Of a DNA stretch of 64,000 nt, positions 43,544-52,818 are shown piece after piece. Below the pieces are notes generated by a model. It was not told where the DNA came from, searched no databases, and was given only the letters and a program-made list of their open reading frames with translations. Each line of letters starts with the position of its first letter. The first letter of the stretch is position 1. The translations under genes and the position numbers were made by a program. Source of the DNA: CAKZYD01 sp039814715 (GTDB lineage: Bacteria > Pseudomonadota > Alphaproteobacteria > Sphingomonadales > CAKZYD01). Location of the stretch: the NCBI GenBank assembly GCA_039814715.1, contig JBCCAR010000016.1, positions 1-64,000 of the forward strand. Direction: 5' to 3'.

Positions 43544-43854
43544 GGCGTCACTCCTCTCGCTATTCAAAAAATAGTTTAAGCTTAAAGCATCTTAGCCGCA
43601 AGGGGCGCTGTGGTTTTCAGGTAACATTTCCGCCGCCCAAGTCTATTCGCTGCGCTGTGCTGATAGGGATGCCGCGATAAAATGTGCAATTTAGCCACAT
43701 GGTTAGAGCGAATATCTGCCGACGTGGCACAAGGGGCTTGACGCTGCGACAAAAATTACTTCAAACTTGAACTAATTTGGTTTGGGATGTCCCGGGGAAG
43801 GGTGTCAAAGCCGATTTTAATGCAACACTTGGTCGTTCATTCAGGGGGAACGCT
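43544..43854. other. Upstream region of the SDR and TonB-receptor genes
   Basis: 311 bases hold divergent promoters. A TTGACG element (about 43738-43743) is followed by a poor -10. Close by is a short palindrome TTCAA-AC-TTGAA (43760-43771) that might be a repressor site. No ORF with support and no RNA structure were seen. Confidence 0.4.
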
Positions 43855-46533
43855 ATGCCTAAATTGTCTCTTCACGCCCGTGGTTTTAAAGCCGCTATTT
43901 TGTCGAGCGTCGCTGCCACGCTTGCGCTGCCAGCAAGCACGTCGCTTGCGCAAGATGCAGCCAGCAGCGTCTTTGCAGAAGAAATTATCGTTGAGGCCCG
44001 CAAGCGGCCAGAGACTGCCCAGGATGTGCCAATTGCCATCTCCGCCTTCTCAGCCAAAAGCCTAGATGCGCGCGGGATCGTCCAAACAGATCAAATTGCC
44101 AATTTCACGCCCAACCTGACGTTTCAAAACAACCCGGGCTTTGGCGGCGGCACCAACGTGTCCGCCATTTATATCCGCGGCGTTGGCCAGTTTGACTTCC
44201 TAGGCTCTATCGAGCCAGGTGTTGGCCTCTATGTGGACGGCGTCTATCTCGCGCGCTCCGTTGGCGGCATCATGGATTTAGTGGATATCGAACAGCTCTC
44301 CGTCCTGCGCGGCCCGCAAGGCACTTTGTTTGGCCGCAACACCATCGGCGGTGCCATTGACATTAAAACGGTTAAGCCGTCCGATGAATTTGGCGGTAAT
44401 GCTTCCATTCTTTATGGCGATGATGAACGCATTGAATTCCGCGCGTCTGCCAATGTTCCCGTGACCGATGAATTGTTTGTTCGCATCTCTGGCGCCTATC
44501 TGCAACGTGATGGCTATGTGGAGCGCATCAACGGCAATGGCGACAACGGTACTGACCTTGGCAATAAGGACTCTGTGATTGGCCGCATTCAGGTCCGCTG
44601 GGAGCCGACCGAACGGTTCACCGCCGATTTTTCAATCGATGCGACGCGAGATGAGTCAAATGGTGCTCCTTATGTGATTCGTGGTGCGCGCGATAGCTCG
44701 GTCGCCTGGAACCCAAATCGCCGCCCCATCGCGCCGCCAGCTGGTGCATCACCTTTTCAGCTTCTCAATGGCGGAACGCCGGTCACCTTTGACCCACTCA
44801 CCGGTAATCCAACTGGTTTTGATGGGGTCTTGACGCCAGAATCGCTGGCCTTCGCGCCACCGTTCATCACGGCCGATACGGTGCTACACCAAATCAATCT
44901 CAATCAATTCGACGCTCCATTGAACGCCCCGGTGGATAACTTCAATGTTGTCCATAACTTCTTGGAAGCATATGGCCCGGGTGGAACACCGGGTGTGTGT
45001 ATGTCAGCGCCGTTCGAGCCTTATTTCGCAAGTTCAAACAATGCGGCCAATTGCTATGGTTCGCAGTATTTTGAAGGAACGATTGGTGAGAACCGCAATG
45101 CCAGCGGCGATCCAAGCGGGTCTGAATCAACCATCTGGGGCGCGTCTCTTGATTTGAACTACGACTTTGACAGCTTCTCGGTGCGGTCCATTACGGCTTA
45201 TCGCAGCATCGATTCAGAGTTCTCTTTGGATCAGGACGGGACGCCGCTACCGATTGCATTTTTGGTTGATGACTTCCAGCAAGAGCAGATCAGCCAGGAA
45301 CTTCAAGTCAAAGGCACCTCCTTTGACGATCGCTTCAACTGGATTTTAGGCGGCTTTTACTTCAAGGAAGATGTCGATAACCGCAATGATGTGTTCTTCC
45401 GCCCTGCAACGGTGCGCTCAGGCGGCGTCATCGAGAACAAGTCACTCGCTTTGTTTGGGCAGGGGACTTTCGATGTGACCGAGAAACTGTCGATCACGGC
45501 TGGTATACGCTGGACCAAGGATGACAAGACCTTTGACTCCGGCCCTTATCAGTTCATTCTTGAATCCTTCGTAGGGCCTGGATTTGCAGGCGGATTTGAC
45601 AGCTGCCCGGGCGCGCAAACGGTCGATGATTGCCCGACTTTCACACCTCCGCCGGAAGGCGCGCCGCCCATACCCGACGCTAATCCGGCGAATGGTCCGC
45701 TGTCGATCTTTGAGACGCGGATTTCAGAGCAGAACGCGCGCGAAGTGAATTTCTACGCGAACGTAGCTTATGATTTTACGGACGACATTCTCGGCTATTT
45801 CACATTTTCTCAGGGCTTTAAGTCAGGTGGCTTTACCCAGCGGGTCTTCCCTCCGCAGGCGCAAATCCCAAATGTAGATCCTGAGACGGTCGACTCCTTT
45901 GAGGTCGGCGCGAAGTCTGTTTTGTTTGATGGCCTGTTGCGGCTCAATGTGGCGGCTTTTTATAACAACTACGACAACATTCAAATCCAAGGCTTTACTG
46001 TCGCAACAGGTGTTGCTCCGATTTACATTAACGTCGGATCAGGCGCGACGATCAAGGGCTTTGAAGTTGAGCACGCTTGGTTCTTGCCCGATGGGTGGTT
46101 TGTTGAAGGCGGGGTCGGCTATACCGATGCTTCTTACAAAGAGGATGGTTTCCCATCTCAGGCGCTTGTGGGTATTACGCCCGACAGTGAATTCGAACGT
46201 GTGTCCAAATGGGTTGTGAGTGCGGCCATTCAGAAATCAATTGATATGGGCAACGCGGGTACGCTGACCCCGCGGGTCGACTGGGCCTATCGCTCTAAAT
46301 TCTTCAATGATGCCTCAAATGTGGAAGAGATTGCGCAGCCCGGCTATTCAATCTTCAACACGACTGTCCAATGGGCAGATGAGAACGATAAATACAGCTT
46401 CCTATTCGGCGTGAATAACATCTTTGAAAAAGAGTATATTCACTCGGCCATCTGGAATAACAGCCAGCCGAGCTTTAACGTGATCCCCAACCGGGGCCGT
46501 GAGTGGTATGCTCGCCTTGGCATCAACTTTTAG
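43855..46533 (+). CDS. TonB-dependent outer-membrane receptor
   Basis: An 892-residue outer-membrane importer. A signal peptide (about 1-32, ending TSLAQDA) is followed by a TonB-box-like EEIIVEARKRPE. The plug domain has VPIAISAFSAKSLDARGIV, VDGVYLARSVGG and LRGPQGTLFGRNTIGG. The beta-barrel fills the rest and ends RGREWYARLGINF with the terminal Phe needed for outer-membrane assembly. No FecA-like signalling domain is present. ATG 43855 has CAGGGGGA upstream. Receptors of this style in alphaproteobacteria import diverse organic nutrients as well as siderophores. A strong terminator follows. Confidence 0.94.
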   Translation: MPKLSLHARGFKAAILSSVAATLALPASTSLAQDAASSVFAEEIIVEARKRPETAQDVPIAISAFSAKSLDARGIVQTDQIANFTPNLTFQNNPGFGGGTNVSAIYIRGVGQFDFLGSIEPGVGLYVDGVYLARSVGGIMDLVDIEQLSVLRGPQGTLFGRNTIGGAIDIKTVKPSDEFGGNASILYGDDERIEFRASANVPVTDELFVRISGAYLQRDGYVERINGNGDNGTDLGNKDSVIGRIQVRWEPTERFTADFSIDATRDESNGAPYVIRGARDSSVAWNPNRRPIAPPAGASPFQLLNGGTPVTFDPLTGNPTGFDGVLTPESLAFAPPFITADTVLHQINLNQFDAPLNAPVDNFNVVHNFLEAYGPGGTPGVCMSAPFEPYFASSNNAANCYGSQYFEGTIGENRNASGDPSGSESTIWGASLDLNYDFDSFSVRSITAYRSIDSEFSLDQDGTPLPIAFLVDDFQQEQISQELQVKGTSFDDRFNWILGGFYFKEDVDNRNDVFFRPATVRSGGVIENKSLALFGQGTFDVTEKLSITAGIRWTKDDKTFDSGPYQFILESFVGPGFAGGFDSCPGAQTVDDCPTFTPPPEGAPPIPDANPANGPLSIFETRISEQNAREVNFYANVAYDFTDDILGYFTFSQGFKSGGFTQRVFPPQAQIPNVDPETVDSFEVGAKSVLFDGLLRLNVAAFYNNYDNIQIQGFTVATGVAPIYINVGSGATIKGFEVEHAWFLPDGWFVEGGVGYTDASYKEDGFPSQALVGITPDSEFERVSKWVVSAAIQKSIDMGNAGTLTPRVDWAYRSKFFNDASNVEEIAQPGYSIFNTTVQWADENDKYSFLFGVNNIFEKEYIHSAIWNNSQPSFNVIPNRGREWYARLGINF

Positions 46534-46561
46534 AGCGCAAGCCGGACATAGATTTGAAGAA

Positions 46562-46589
46562 CCCTGGGCTTAACCGCCCAGGGTTTTTT
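46562..46589 (+). terminator. Rho-independent terminator of the TonB-receptor gene
   Basis: CCCTGGGC and GCCCAGGG form an 8-base-pair stem around a 6-base loop, followed by six T residues. It lies 28 bases downstream of the stop codon. Confidence 0.93.
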
Positions 46590-46626
46590 CGTTTTCCCGC
46601 AGTGTTCTGACGGCCTAGTCTAGCGG

Positions 46627-47856
46627 ATGGTCAGTTTTCTCGTTGCAAATGCCCGGTGGATTTTAGGCGGATTCGCGCTCACCTATTTTTCTAGCTTTGG
46701 GCAGACGTTCTTTATTGCCGGTTCCGCAGCTGATTGGCAGGTCCAGCTCGGTCTAAGCTATGGCGGGTTCGGCCAGCTCTATATGATCGCCACCTTCGCC
46801 AGTGCTTTAAGTTTACCGACCGTTGGAAAGCTGGTGGACGTGGTCAGCGAGCGCACTGCCATTTTTATCAGTGTGCCCATTTTGGCTGCGGCAATGGTCC
46901 TGGTCTCCCAGGCCAACACAGTTTTGCTGCTCGGCGTTTCCATTTATCTCCTGCGCTTGTTCGGCCAAGGCATGATGACCCATATGGCGCTGACTGCGAC
47001 AGGGCGCTGGTTTGCAGCTCAGCGCGGATGGGCCATGTCCCTGGTTGTGCTGGGCCATCAAGGCGGCGAGGCAAGCCTGCCGCTGCTGGCGGCGCTCATC
47101 ACCATCGCTTACGGGTTTGAAGCCAGTTGGCTTTTCGGGGCCGGTGCTTTGATGCTGATTGCTTTGCCCTTGGCTGGCTGGGCTTATGCCAAGCCGCGCG
47201 TGCCGCGCCAGGCAGCAAACGCAGTGCGAGACGCTGCTGACGCCGGTGATGACATGCGCCAGTGGCGCCGCAAAGAGGTGCTGCGCGATCCTGTCTTTTG
47301 GCTCTTGCTCACAGGTCTCCTAGCGCCAGCCTTCATTGGCACGACCATCTTCTTCCACCAAGACTATTTGACCGCGCTGCGCGGCTGGCCGCCCCAGCTT
47401 TTTGCCACGTCCATGGGCGTGATGGCCGCTACGACGATCGCCTGCGCGCTCATTTGCGGGGCGTTGATTGATCGCTTTAGCGCCCGCGCGATTTTGCCTT
47501 TTTTTCTCTTTCCCTTGGCGGCCTCGTGCTTCATTGCAGCCATGCTGGGCGGGTCCGTTTGGCTGTTTGTATTTATGGTTCTGCTGGGTGTTAGCTATGG
47601 GTTTTCCTCCACGCTTTTCGGTGCACTCTGGCCAGAGATTTATGGCACCCGCTATCTTGGCGAAGTGCGCGCAGGCATCGTGTCGGCTATGGTTGTTGCC
47701 ACAGCGATCGGTCCTGGCCTCACAGGCACCTTGATTGATTATGGCATTGCTTTGCCGCAGCAGCTTTTGGGCATGGGCGCCTATTGTGTGGCCGCTGCCG
47801 GTCTATTGTGGCTTGCATCGACAAAGCTGAAAATGCGCGAAGAAACACAAGCTTAA
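46627..47856 (+). CDS. MFS transporter
   Basis: A 409-residue inner-membrane protein with about 12 helices. The amphipathic loop between helices 2 and 3 is weakly conserved (LPTVGKLVDVVSERTAIF), and the equivalent in the second half is GALIDRFSARAILPFF. It resembles the oxalate/formate or monocarboxylate branch of MFS in overall style, with GYGF-like helices such as LGVSYGFSSTLFGALWPEIY. It follows the TonB receptor's terminator, so it may be independently transcribed. The substrate is unknown; with the receptor and SDR it may serve uptake of one carbon source. Confidence 0.87.
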   Translation: MVSFLVANARWILGGFALTYFSSFGQTFFIAGSAADWQVQLGLSYGGFGQLYMIATFASALSLPTVGKLVDVVSERTAIFISVPILAAAMVLVSQANTVLLLGVSIYLLRLFGQGMMTHMALTATGRWFAAQRGWAMSLVVLGHQGGEASLPLLAALITIAYGFEASWLFGAGALMLIALPLAGWAYAKPRVPRQAANAVRDAADAGDDMRQWRRKEVLRDPVFWLLLTGLLAPAFIGTTIFFHQDYLTALRGWPPQLFATSMGVMAATTIACALICGALIDRFSARAILPFFLFPLAASCFIAAMLGGSVWLFVFMVLLGVSYGFSSTLFGALWPEIYGTRYLGEVRAGIVSAMVVATAIGPGLTGTLIDYGIALPQQLLGMGAYCVAAAGLLWLASTKLKMREETQA

Positions 47857-48025
47857 GGGGTGTTCACGCCGTTATCACAGCGGTTTCACGGTGGCTAAAT
47901 CGTGTTCACTGGGCCGTGAGGTGGGCTTGGCTTCATAGTCTTTCTCGCATAGCTACACCCCCAAGCCGCGCTGCTGGCATGGGGCTAGCCAGTGCATACT
48001 GAGAAAAGCCAAAAAGGGGCCTATC

Positions 48026-48493
48026 ATGACCAAATCACGAATTCTCGACATTGTCCTCACCGTCTTTGTTTCCTTTGTCTTCATTCAATCCTTGTTTTTT
48101 AAGTTCGCTGGCGCGCCTGAGACGGTGCACATCTTCTCCACGCTTGATGCTTGGGCCGCGAGTGCGTTTGGCCTTGAAGGCTTGTTCAATCCTGGCGGTA
48201 TCTTTTCCGCCAAAGTGGTTGGGTCAGCTGAATTGGTCGCCTCTGCCGCGTTGCTGGCTGGCTTGTTCCTGAAGAAGCAAATTTTGCAGCTTGGCGGTGC
48301 GTTGCTTGGCCTGGGCGTAATCTCTGGCGCCATTATATTCCATCTGTTTACACCGCTTGGTGTGGTGGTTGAAAATGCGGCCCTGGGCGTGGAAAGCGAT
48401 GGTGGCACTTTGTTTGCCATGGCCGTGGCCGTCTTCATCAGCTGCGCGGTGATGGCATTTCGCAAAAAATCAGCCTTGCCGTTTGGCGCATAA
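48026..48493 (+). CDS. DoxX-like membrane protein
   Basis: A 155-residue protein with four hydrophobic helices (about 9-27, 64-82, 88-107, 127-145), in the style of DoxX or DoxX-like families. The early motif FIQSLFFKFAGAPETV resembles the conserved start of DoxX proteins. Some DoxX members act in redox stress or quinone metabolism; the role here is unknown. It lies 17 bases upstream of meaB and may share its transcript. Confidence 0.72.
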   Translation: MTKSRILDIVLTVFVSFVFIQSLFFKFAGAPETVHIFSTLDAWAASAFGLEGLFNPGGIFSAKVVGSAELVASAALLAGLFLKKQILQLGGALLGLGVISGAIIFHLFTPLGVVVENAALGVESDGGTLFAMAVAVFISCAVMAFRKKSALPFGA

Positions 48494-48510
48494 GACAATA
48501 GCTGAGGGCC

Positions 48511-49485
48511 ATGACAGAGCCCTTAGCCCTTGTTGACGCGCTTTTATCTGGCCAGCGCCGCGCGCTGGCCAAAGCTATTACACTGGCTGAGAGTGCGCGC
48601 AGTGACGACCGGATCGCCGCGCAGGAGCTGCTCAGCGCCGTCTTGCCGCACACAGGCAATGCCCGCCGCATTGGCTTATCGGGCTCGCCCGGGGTCGGCA
48701 AATCCACCTTCATTGAGGCCTTTGGCAGCTACCTGATTGATCAAGGGCGCAAAGTTGCGGTGCTGGCCGTTGATCCTTCTTCCACACGCACAGGCGGTTC
48801 TATTTTAGGCGATAAGACGCGCATGGAGCGCTTGTCGCGCGATTCCATGGCGTTCGTGCGCCCGTCTCCCTCAGGCGGTTCCCTGGGCGGCGTTGCCCGG
48901 CGTACGCGTGAAGCCATGCTGCTGTGCGAAGCGGCCGGCTATGATGATATCCTCATTGAAACGGTCGGCGTTGGCCAATCTGAAACTGCGGTCGCGGACA
49001 TGGTCGACATGTTCTGCTTGTTGCTATCGCCTGCCGGAGGCGATGAACTCCAAGGCATTAAACGCGGCATTATGGAGCTGGCTGATCTGGTGATCGTGAA
49101 TAAGGCCGATGGCGATATGCACATCGCCGCCAAGCGCGCGCAGGGGGAATACCGCGCCGCGCTCCATCTCATGCGCGCCAAATTTGAAGGCTGGACGCCG
49201 CGCGTCGTGCTGGCCTCGGCCTTGCAACGTAAAGGCCTGGACGGGTTTGATGGCCAGATCAACGGTTTTTATGAGCATATGAGCGCTATTGGCGGACTTG
49301 AAAGCCTGCGCAAAGACCAAGCCGAGGCATGGATGTGGTCTGAAATCCATGATTCGCTAACAGACGGGTTTCGTGCCCATGACGATGTCGCGCAGCGTTT
49401 GGCGCAGGTGCGAGAACAGGTGCGCAGCGGCACGCTTCCGGCCGCGCAGGGCGCCCGCCAGCTGCTTGAGGCGTTTGGGCTGTGA
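48511..49485 (+). CDS. meaB: MeaB-type G-protein chaperone of methylmalonyl-CoA mutase
   Basis: A 324-residue SIMIBI-class GTPase that protects and reloads adenosylcobalamin in methylmalonyl-CoA mutase. The P-loop GSPGVGKSTF is at 58-67, followed by VLAVDPSSTRTGGSILGDKT, the switch segment around DILIETVGVGQSE and the guanine-specificity VNKADGD. The C-terminal helix region promotes dimerisation. It matches MeaB/ArgK proteins in length. The mutase is encoded at 34842 on the same strand, not adjacent, which is usual in alphaproteobacteria. Upstream is the DoxX-like gene. Confidence 0.95.
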   Translation: MTEPLALVDALLSGQRRALAKAITLAESARSDDRIAAQELLSAVLPHTGNARRIGLSGSPGVGKSTFIEAFGSYLIDQGRKVAVLAVDPSSTRTGGSILGDKTRMERLSRDSMAFVRPSPSGGSLGGVARRTREAMLLCEAAGYDDILIETVGVGQSETAVADMVDMFCLLLSPAGGDELQGIKRGIMELADLVIVNKADGDMHIAAKRAQGEYRAALHLMRAKFEGWTPRVVLASALQRKGLDGFDGQINGFYEHMSAIGGLESLRKDQAEAWMWSEIHDSLTDGFRAHDDVAQRLAQVREQVRSGTLPAAQGARQLLEAFGL

Positions 49486-49491
49486 GGTGAC

Positions 49492-49520
49492 TTGACCCGT
49501 CCTTGCAATTCGCCTATATG
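49492..49520 (+). promoter_or_regulatory. Sigma-70-type promoter of rpmB
   Basis: TTGACC (49492-49497) and TATATG (49515-49520) separated by exactly 17 bases. It lies 93 bases before the rpmB ATG and just after the meaB stop, in the expected place for a ribosomal protein promoter. This is the best -35/-10 match noticed in the window. Confidence 0.7.
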
Positions 49521-49612
49521 CGCGCATTGCAACTGGGCGCCCCGATTGATGCGTGGACGCAATGGCCTTGCACAGCCTGGGCCACACAAACAAAGAATAA
49601 GGACGTAAGACG

Positions 49613-49909
49613 ATGGCACGTGTGTGCGAACTCTCTGGCAAGCGCCCCATGGTTGGCAACAATGTAAGCCACGCAAAGAACCGTACGCGCCGCCGCTTTT
49701 TGCCGAATTTGGTCAAGGCGAGCTTGATGAGCGAATCGCTTGGAAAGTCTTTCAAGTTCCGCTTGGCTGCCTCCACATTACGCACGGTTGAGCATCGCGG
49801 GGGTTTGGATATGTATTTGGCCAAAGCAAAGAGCGATGAGCTGTCTATTAAAGCACGCCGCATCAAGCGCGATATTACAAAAGCAAGCGCTTCGAAGGCC
49901 GCTGCTTAG
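49613..49909 (+). CDS. rpmB: 50S ribosomal protein L28
   Basis: A 98-residue basic protein, the alphaproteobacterial long form of L28. The N-terminus MARVCELSGKRPMVGNNVSH is the family pattern, followed by RTRRRFLPNL and RLAASTLRTVEHRGGLD. The long C-terminal part (IKARRIKRDITKASAS) is typical of this lineage. The start has AAGGACG upstream and a good promoter lies before. It stands alone and converges on the phytase-like gene. Confidence 0.97.
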   Translation: MARVCELSGKRPMVGNNVSHAKNRTRRRFLPNLVKASLMSESLGKSFKFRLAASTLRTVEHRGGLDMYLAKAKSDELSIKARRIKRDITKASASKAAA

Positions 49910-49915
49910 ATTGCT

Positions 49916-50953
49916 CTAGGTCTCGCTCTTTGGCAGCGAGAATTTCAGTAATAATGTGCGTTGCAGCGCATTAAAGTTATCATCCGATATTAGGTACAGG
50001 GTCGTTCCCCCTAGCGCGCCTGGCAGGGCGGTTATGCCCTCCAAATTATCAACGGTCGTTGGCGGCGAAAACCGGGCAAGCTCTTCGCCCTTAATGGCAC
50101 TGGTTGACGCGCCTAGCGTATTCACTGGAACTGATGAGATCAGTCCTGAGACTCCAGATAAAATACTGAAATGACGGTGCAGGATAAACACCGTATCGCC
50201 TAGCCGCGCCATGTCCGTTGGCGCAAATGGCCGCGGGGATTGATAGCCCAAGCGCACGGCTGCGCTATCGGCCAATCCTGCTTCAGGCATACGCCAGCCC
50301 AGCCTGCCGCCGCCTGCACGTCCTTGTTCGCTAAAAAAGACCAAGGTTCCTTCAGGCAAAACAGTGAGCGCTTCAATGCCGCCATTGGCAGGCAGCATTT
50401 GTACCCCGCTTGGCACGGTGATCGGTTCTGGCCTGCTGCTGGCGACGCTGCAGAGGTCTGACGGATCATCAAGCGGGTAGCGCCAAATGCGGTGATTGGC
50501 TTCAAAAGATACCAAAATGCTGCGGCCATTAGACGAGAGCGTCAGTCCTTCGGCGTCGCCCTTTTTGCGCCCCGTCAGCGGCGCGCCCTTCAGCCCTTTC
50601 ACTGGCGCCATCCACGCATTTGCTATGCCTATGAGGCGTCCATCCCTTGTGGTTTGGGGCGTAAAACACAGCCAGTGCCCACGGTCACTCACGGCAATGA
50701 GATGGCTTTCATCACGCGCTGCAAGGAGGCCCGAAAAGCCGCCAAAGTCCTCATAGCTGCTGGCCAGTGCCAGCCCGCCTTGATAGGTCAAAGCGCCCAA
50801 CTGGGCCTCCCCAGGCGCGTCACTATTGAGGGGGACAGCCTTGGCAGAAACGGAAATGTCCGTAGCGCCAGGCACTTTGGGGCGTGCTGCTGGGGCCTGC
50901 GCGAGGGCTAGTGCTGGCCATAACGCGATGAGGAAAGCAGTAAAGCGCCTCAA
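49916..50953 (-). CDS. Exported phytase-like esterase domain protein
   Basis: A 345-residue secreted protein with a signal peptide (about 1-20, FLIALWPALALA). The beta-propeller of the 'esterase-like activity of phytase' type is suggested by GLSGLLAARDESHLIAVSDR, KGDAEGLTLSSNG and GIEALTVLPEGTL, with further blade-like repeats after. The enzymatic activity is not established for this family. The start is TTG at 50953 and overlaps the stop of cobT (TTGA), so it is the last gene of the cobS-cobT operon; an alphaproteobacterial neighbourhood with rpmB is usual. Confidence 0.8.
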   Translation of the reverse strand: MRRFTAFLIALWPALALAQAPAARPKVPGATDISVSAKAVPLNSDAPGEAQLGALTYQGGLALASSYEDFGGFSGLLAARDESHLIAVSDRGHWLCFTPQTTRDGRLIGIANAWMAPVKGLKGAPLTGRKKGDAEGLTLSSNGRSILVSFEANHRIWRYPLDDPSDLCSVASSRPEPITVPSGVQMLPANGGIEALTVLPEGTLVFFSEQGRAGGGRLGWRMPEAGLADSAAVRLGYQSPRPFAPTDMARLGDTVFILHRHFSILSGVSGLISSVPVNTLGASTSAIKGEELARFSPPTTVDNLEGITALPGALGGTTLYLISDDNFNALQRTLLLKFSLPKSET

Positions 50954-52809
50954 GCCGCACGCCGCCTCGGGCCGTCATCGTCGAATAAGGCGGCCAATTG
51001 CTCTGTCATGGCGCCGCCCAGCTGTTCTGCATCCAAAATCGTGACAGCGCGCCGATAATAGCGGGTGACGTCGTGGCCAATCCCGATGGCGAGCAATTCA
51101 ACGGGGCTGCGGGTTTCAATCCAGCTAATCACTTGGCGCAAATGCCGTTCTAAATAGCTGCCAGAGTTGACCGATAGCGTTGAATCGTCCACCGGCGCAC
51201 CATCTGAAATGACCATCATGATGCGCCGTTCTTCGGGCCGATTGACGATGCGGTTGTGCGCCCAAAGCAGGCCTTCCCCATCAATGTTTTCTTTCAAAAG
51301 CCCCTCGCGCATCATGAGGCCAAGGTTTTTGCGGGTCCGCCTCCAGGGTGCATCTGCCGTTTTGTAGATGATGTGGCGTAAGTCATTCAAGCGGCCGGGG
51401 TGAGCGGGCTTGCCCGCTTCAATCCAAGCATCACGGCTATCACCGCCTTTCCAGGCGCGGGTGGTGAACCCAAGGATTTCGACCTTCACGGCGCAGCGCT
51501 CTAATGTGCGCGCAAGAATATCCGCGCAGATGGCCGCAATCGAGATCGGCCTGCCGCGCATGGAGCCAGAATTGTCGATGAGCAGCGTAACTACGGTATC
51601 GCGAAAATCTGTCTCGCGCTCCATTTTATAGCTCAGCGCATGGCGTGGGTCCGTCACCACGCGGGTGAGGCGGGCGGCATCTAGCAGGCCTTCTTCTAAG
51701 TCAAATTCCCAGGCGCGGTTCTGCTGCGCTTGGAGGCGCCGCTGCAGGCGGTTGGCCAGCTTCGTGACTGCGCTTTGCAGGGGCACAAGTTGCTGGTCTA
51801 AATAGGCCCTTAGGCGCGCCAGTTCATCTGCGTCGCAAAGTTCTTCCGCCTTGATCACTTCATCAAACTGCTCGGTGAAAGGCCGATAAGAGAAATCCGG
51901 CGGCAGATTCGAAAACGGCGTATTTGGCCGGTACGGTGTCATCCCCTCATGTTGGTCATCGCCGGACATGTCCTCGTCAGAGGGCTCCATTTCCATGTCG
52001 CGGGTTTCAGTTTCTTCGCTATCGCCTTCCGCTTCGGAGGCGTCGCCGGAGGGTTCAGGCTCGCCTTCGCCCGCCGCGCTTTCCTCATCGCCGCTGTCGT
52101 CTTCATTATCTTCTTCGTTTTCGTTTTGCGCCTGGTCGTCGTCAGCGCTGTCATCTTCGCTTTCCTCATCGCCGCCATCATCTTCGATATTGAGATCGCT
52201 GATGATCCGTTTTGCCACTTTGGCAAATGCACTTTGATCGTCAACGGCATTTAAGAGTTGTGCGATGTCTTGGCCTGCTTCTTTATCAATCCACTCGCGC
52301 ACTAAATCGACTGAGGCCTGCGCTTCGGAGGGCACTGGCCGGCCGGTCATTTGTTCACGCGCTATGAGGGAAAGCGCCGCAGCGAGCGGGACATCGCTTT
52401 GCGCTTCAATGCCTTCCAGGCCATCGCCTTTGCAGCGGTTGGAGACAACTTGATCTAAGTTGTCTGCGACACCGTCCATTTGGTTGCAGCCGATTGCCTC
52501 AATGCGCGCCTGCTCAAGGGCATCATATATCTCTCGTCCCAGGCCCGCTGGCGGTTGCTGGCGCATATGAATGCGCGCATCATGGTGTTTGAGCCGCAGC
52601 GCCATAGCGTCAGATAAGCCGCGAATTTGGCGCACTTGGTCGGGCTTGAGTGTTTTGGCAGGCGTTGGCAGACGGGCCTGTTTGCCAGTGAGGCCTGGTT
52701 TGTCCGCGCTGTAGGTGACCTCAAGTTCAGGCTCGCCCGCCAAGGCGCGCATGGTGGATTTGATCGCGTCCTTTAAAACGTCAGCCTGGTCGTCTTTTGC
52801 TTTGGTCAT
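50950..52809 (-). CDS. cobT: Cobaltochelatase subunit CobT
   Basis: A 619-residue subunit of the aerobic cobaltochelatase, which inserts cobalt into hydrogenobyrinic acid a,c-diamide with CobN and CobS. The C-terminal half is a von Willebrand A-like domain with the metal-ion site VTLLIDNSGSMRG. An acidic low-complexity linker rich in Glu and Asp runs at about residues 212-300. The N-terminal domain (1-200) is helical. The length matches CobT of the Pseudomonas denitrificans type (about 630). It is 9 bases downstream of cobS and overlaps the phytase-like start. The partner cobN is not in the window. Confidence 0.95.
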   Translation of the reverse strand: MTKAKDDQADVLKDAIKSTMRALAGEPELEVTYSADKPGLTGKQARLPTPAKTLKPDQVRQIRGLSDAMALRLKHHDARIHMRQQPPAGLGREIYDALEQARIEAIGCNQMDGVADNLDQVVSNRCKGDGLEGIEAQSDVPLAAALSLIAREQMTGRPVPSEAQASVDLVREWIDKEAGQDIAQLLNAVDDQSAFAKVAKRIISDLNIEDDGGDEESEDDSADDDQAQNENEEDNEDDSGDEESAAGEGEPEPSGDASEAEGDSEETETRDMEMEPSDEDMSGDDQHEGMTPYRPNTPFSNLPPDFSYRPFTEQFDEVIKAEELCDADELARLRAYLDQQLVPLQSAVTKLANRLQRRLQAQQNRAWEFDLEEGLLDAARLTRVVTDPRHALSYKMERETDFRDTVVTLLIDNSGSMRGRPISIAAICADILARTLERCAVKVEILGFTTRAWKGGDSRDAWIEAGKPAHPGRLNDLRHIIYKTADAPWRRTRKNLGLMMREGLLKENIDGEGLLWAHNRIVNRPEERRIMMVISDGAPVDDSTLSVNSGSYLERHLRQVISWIETRSPVELLAIGIGHDVTRYYRRAVTILDAEQLGGAMTEQLAALFDDDGPRRRAA

Positions 52810-52818
52810 GGGGGCGCG

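Noticed and set aside
43760..43771. Palindrome TTCAA-AC-TTGAA in front of the TonB receptor
   Set aside because: Short and common; not enough to call an operator without further copies or a regulator gene.
51924..52254. Several reading frames opposite the CobT acidic linker
   Set aside because: The repetitive Asp/Glu codons create open frames on both strands; low complexity, no domains.
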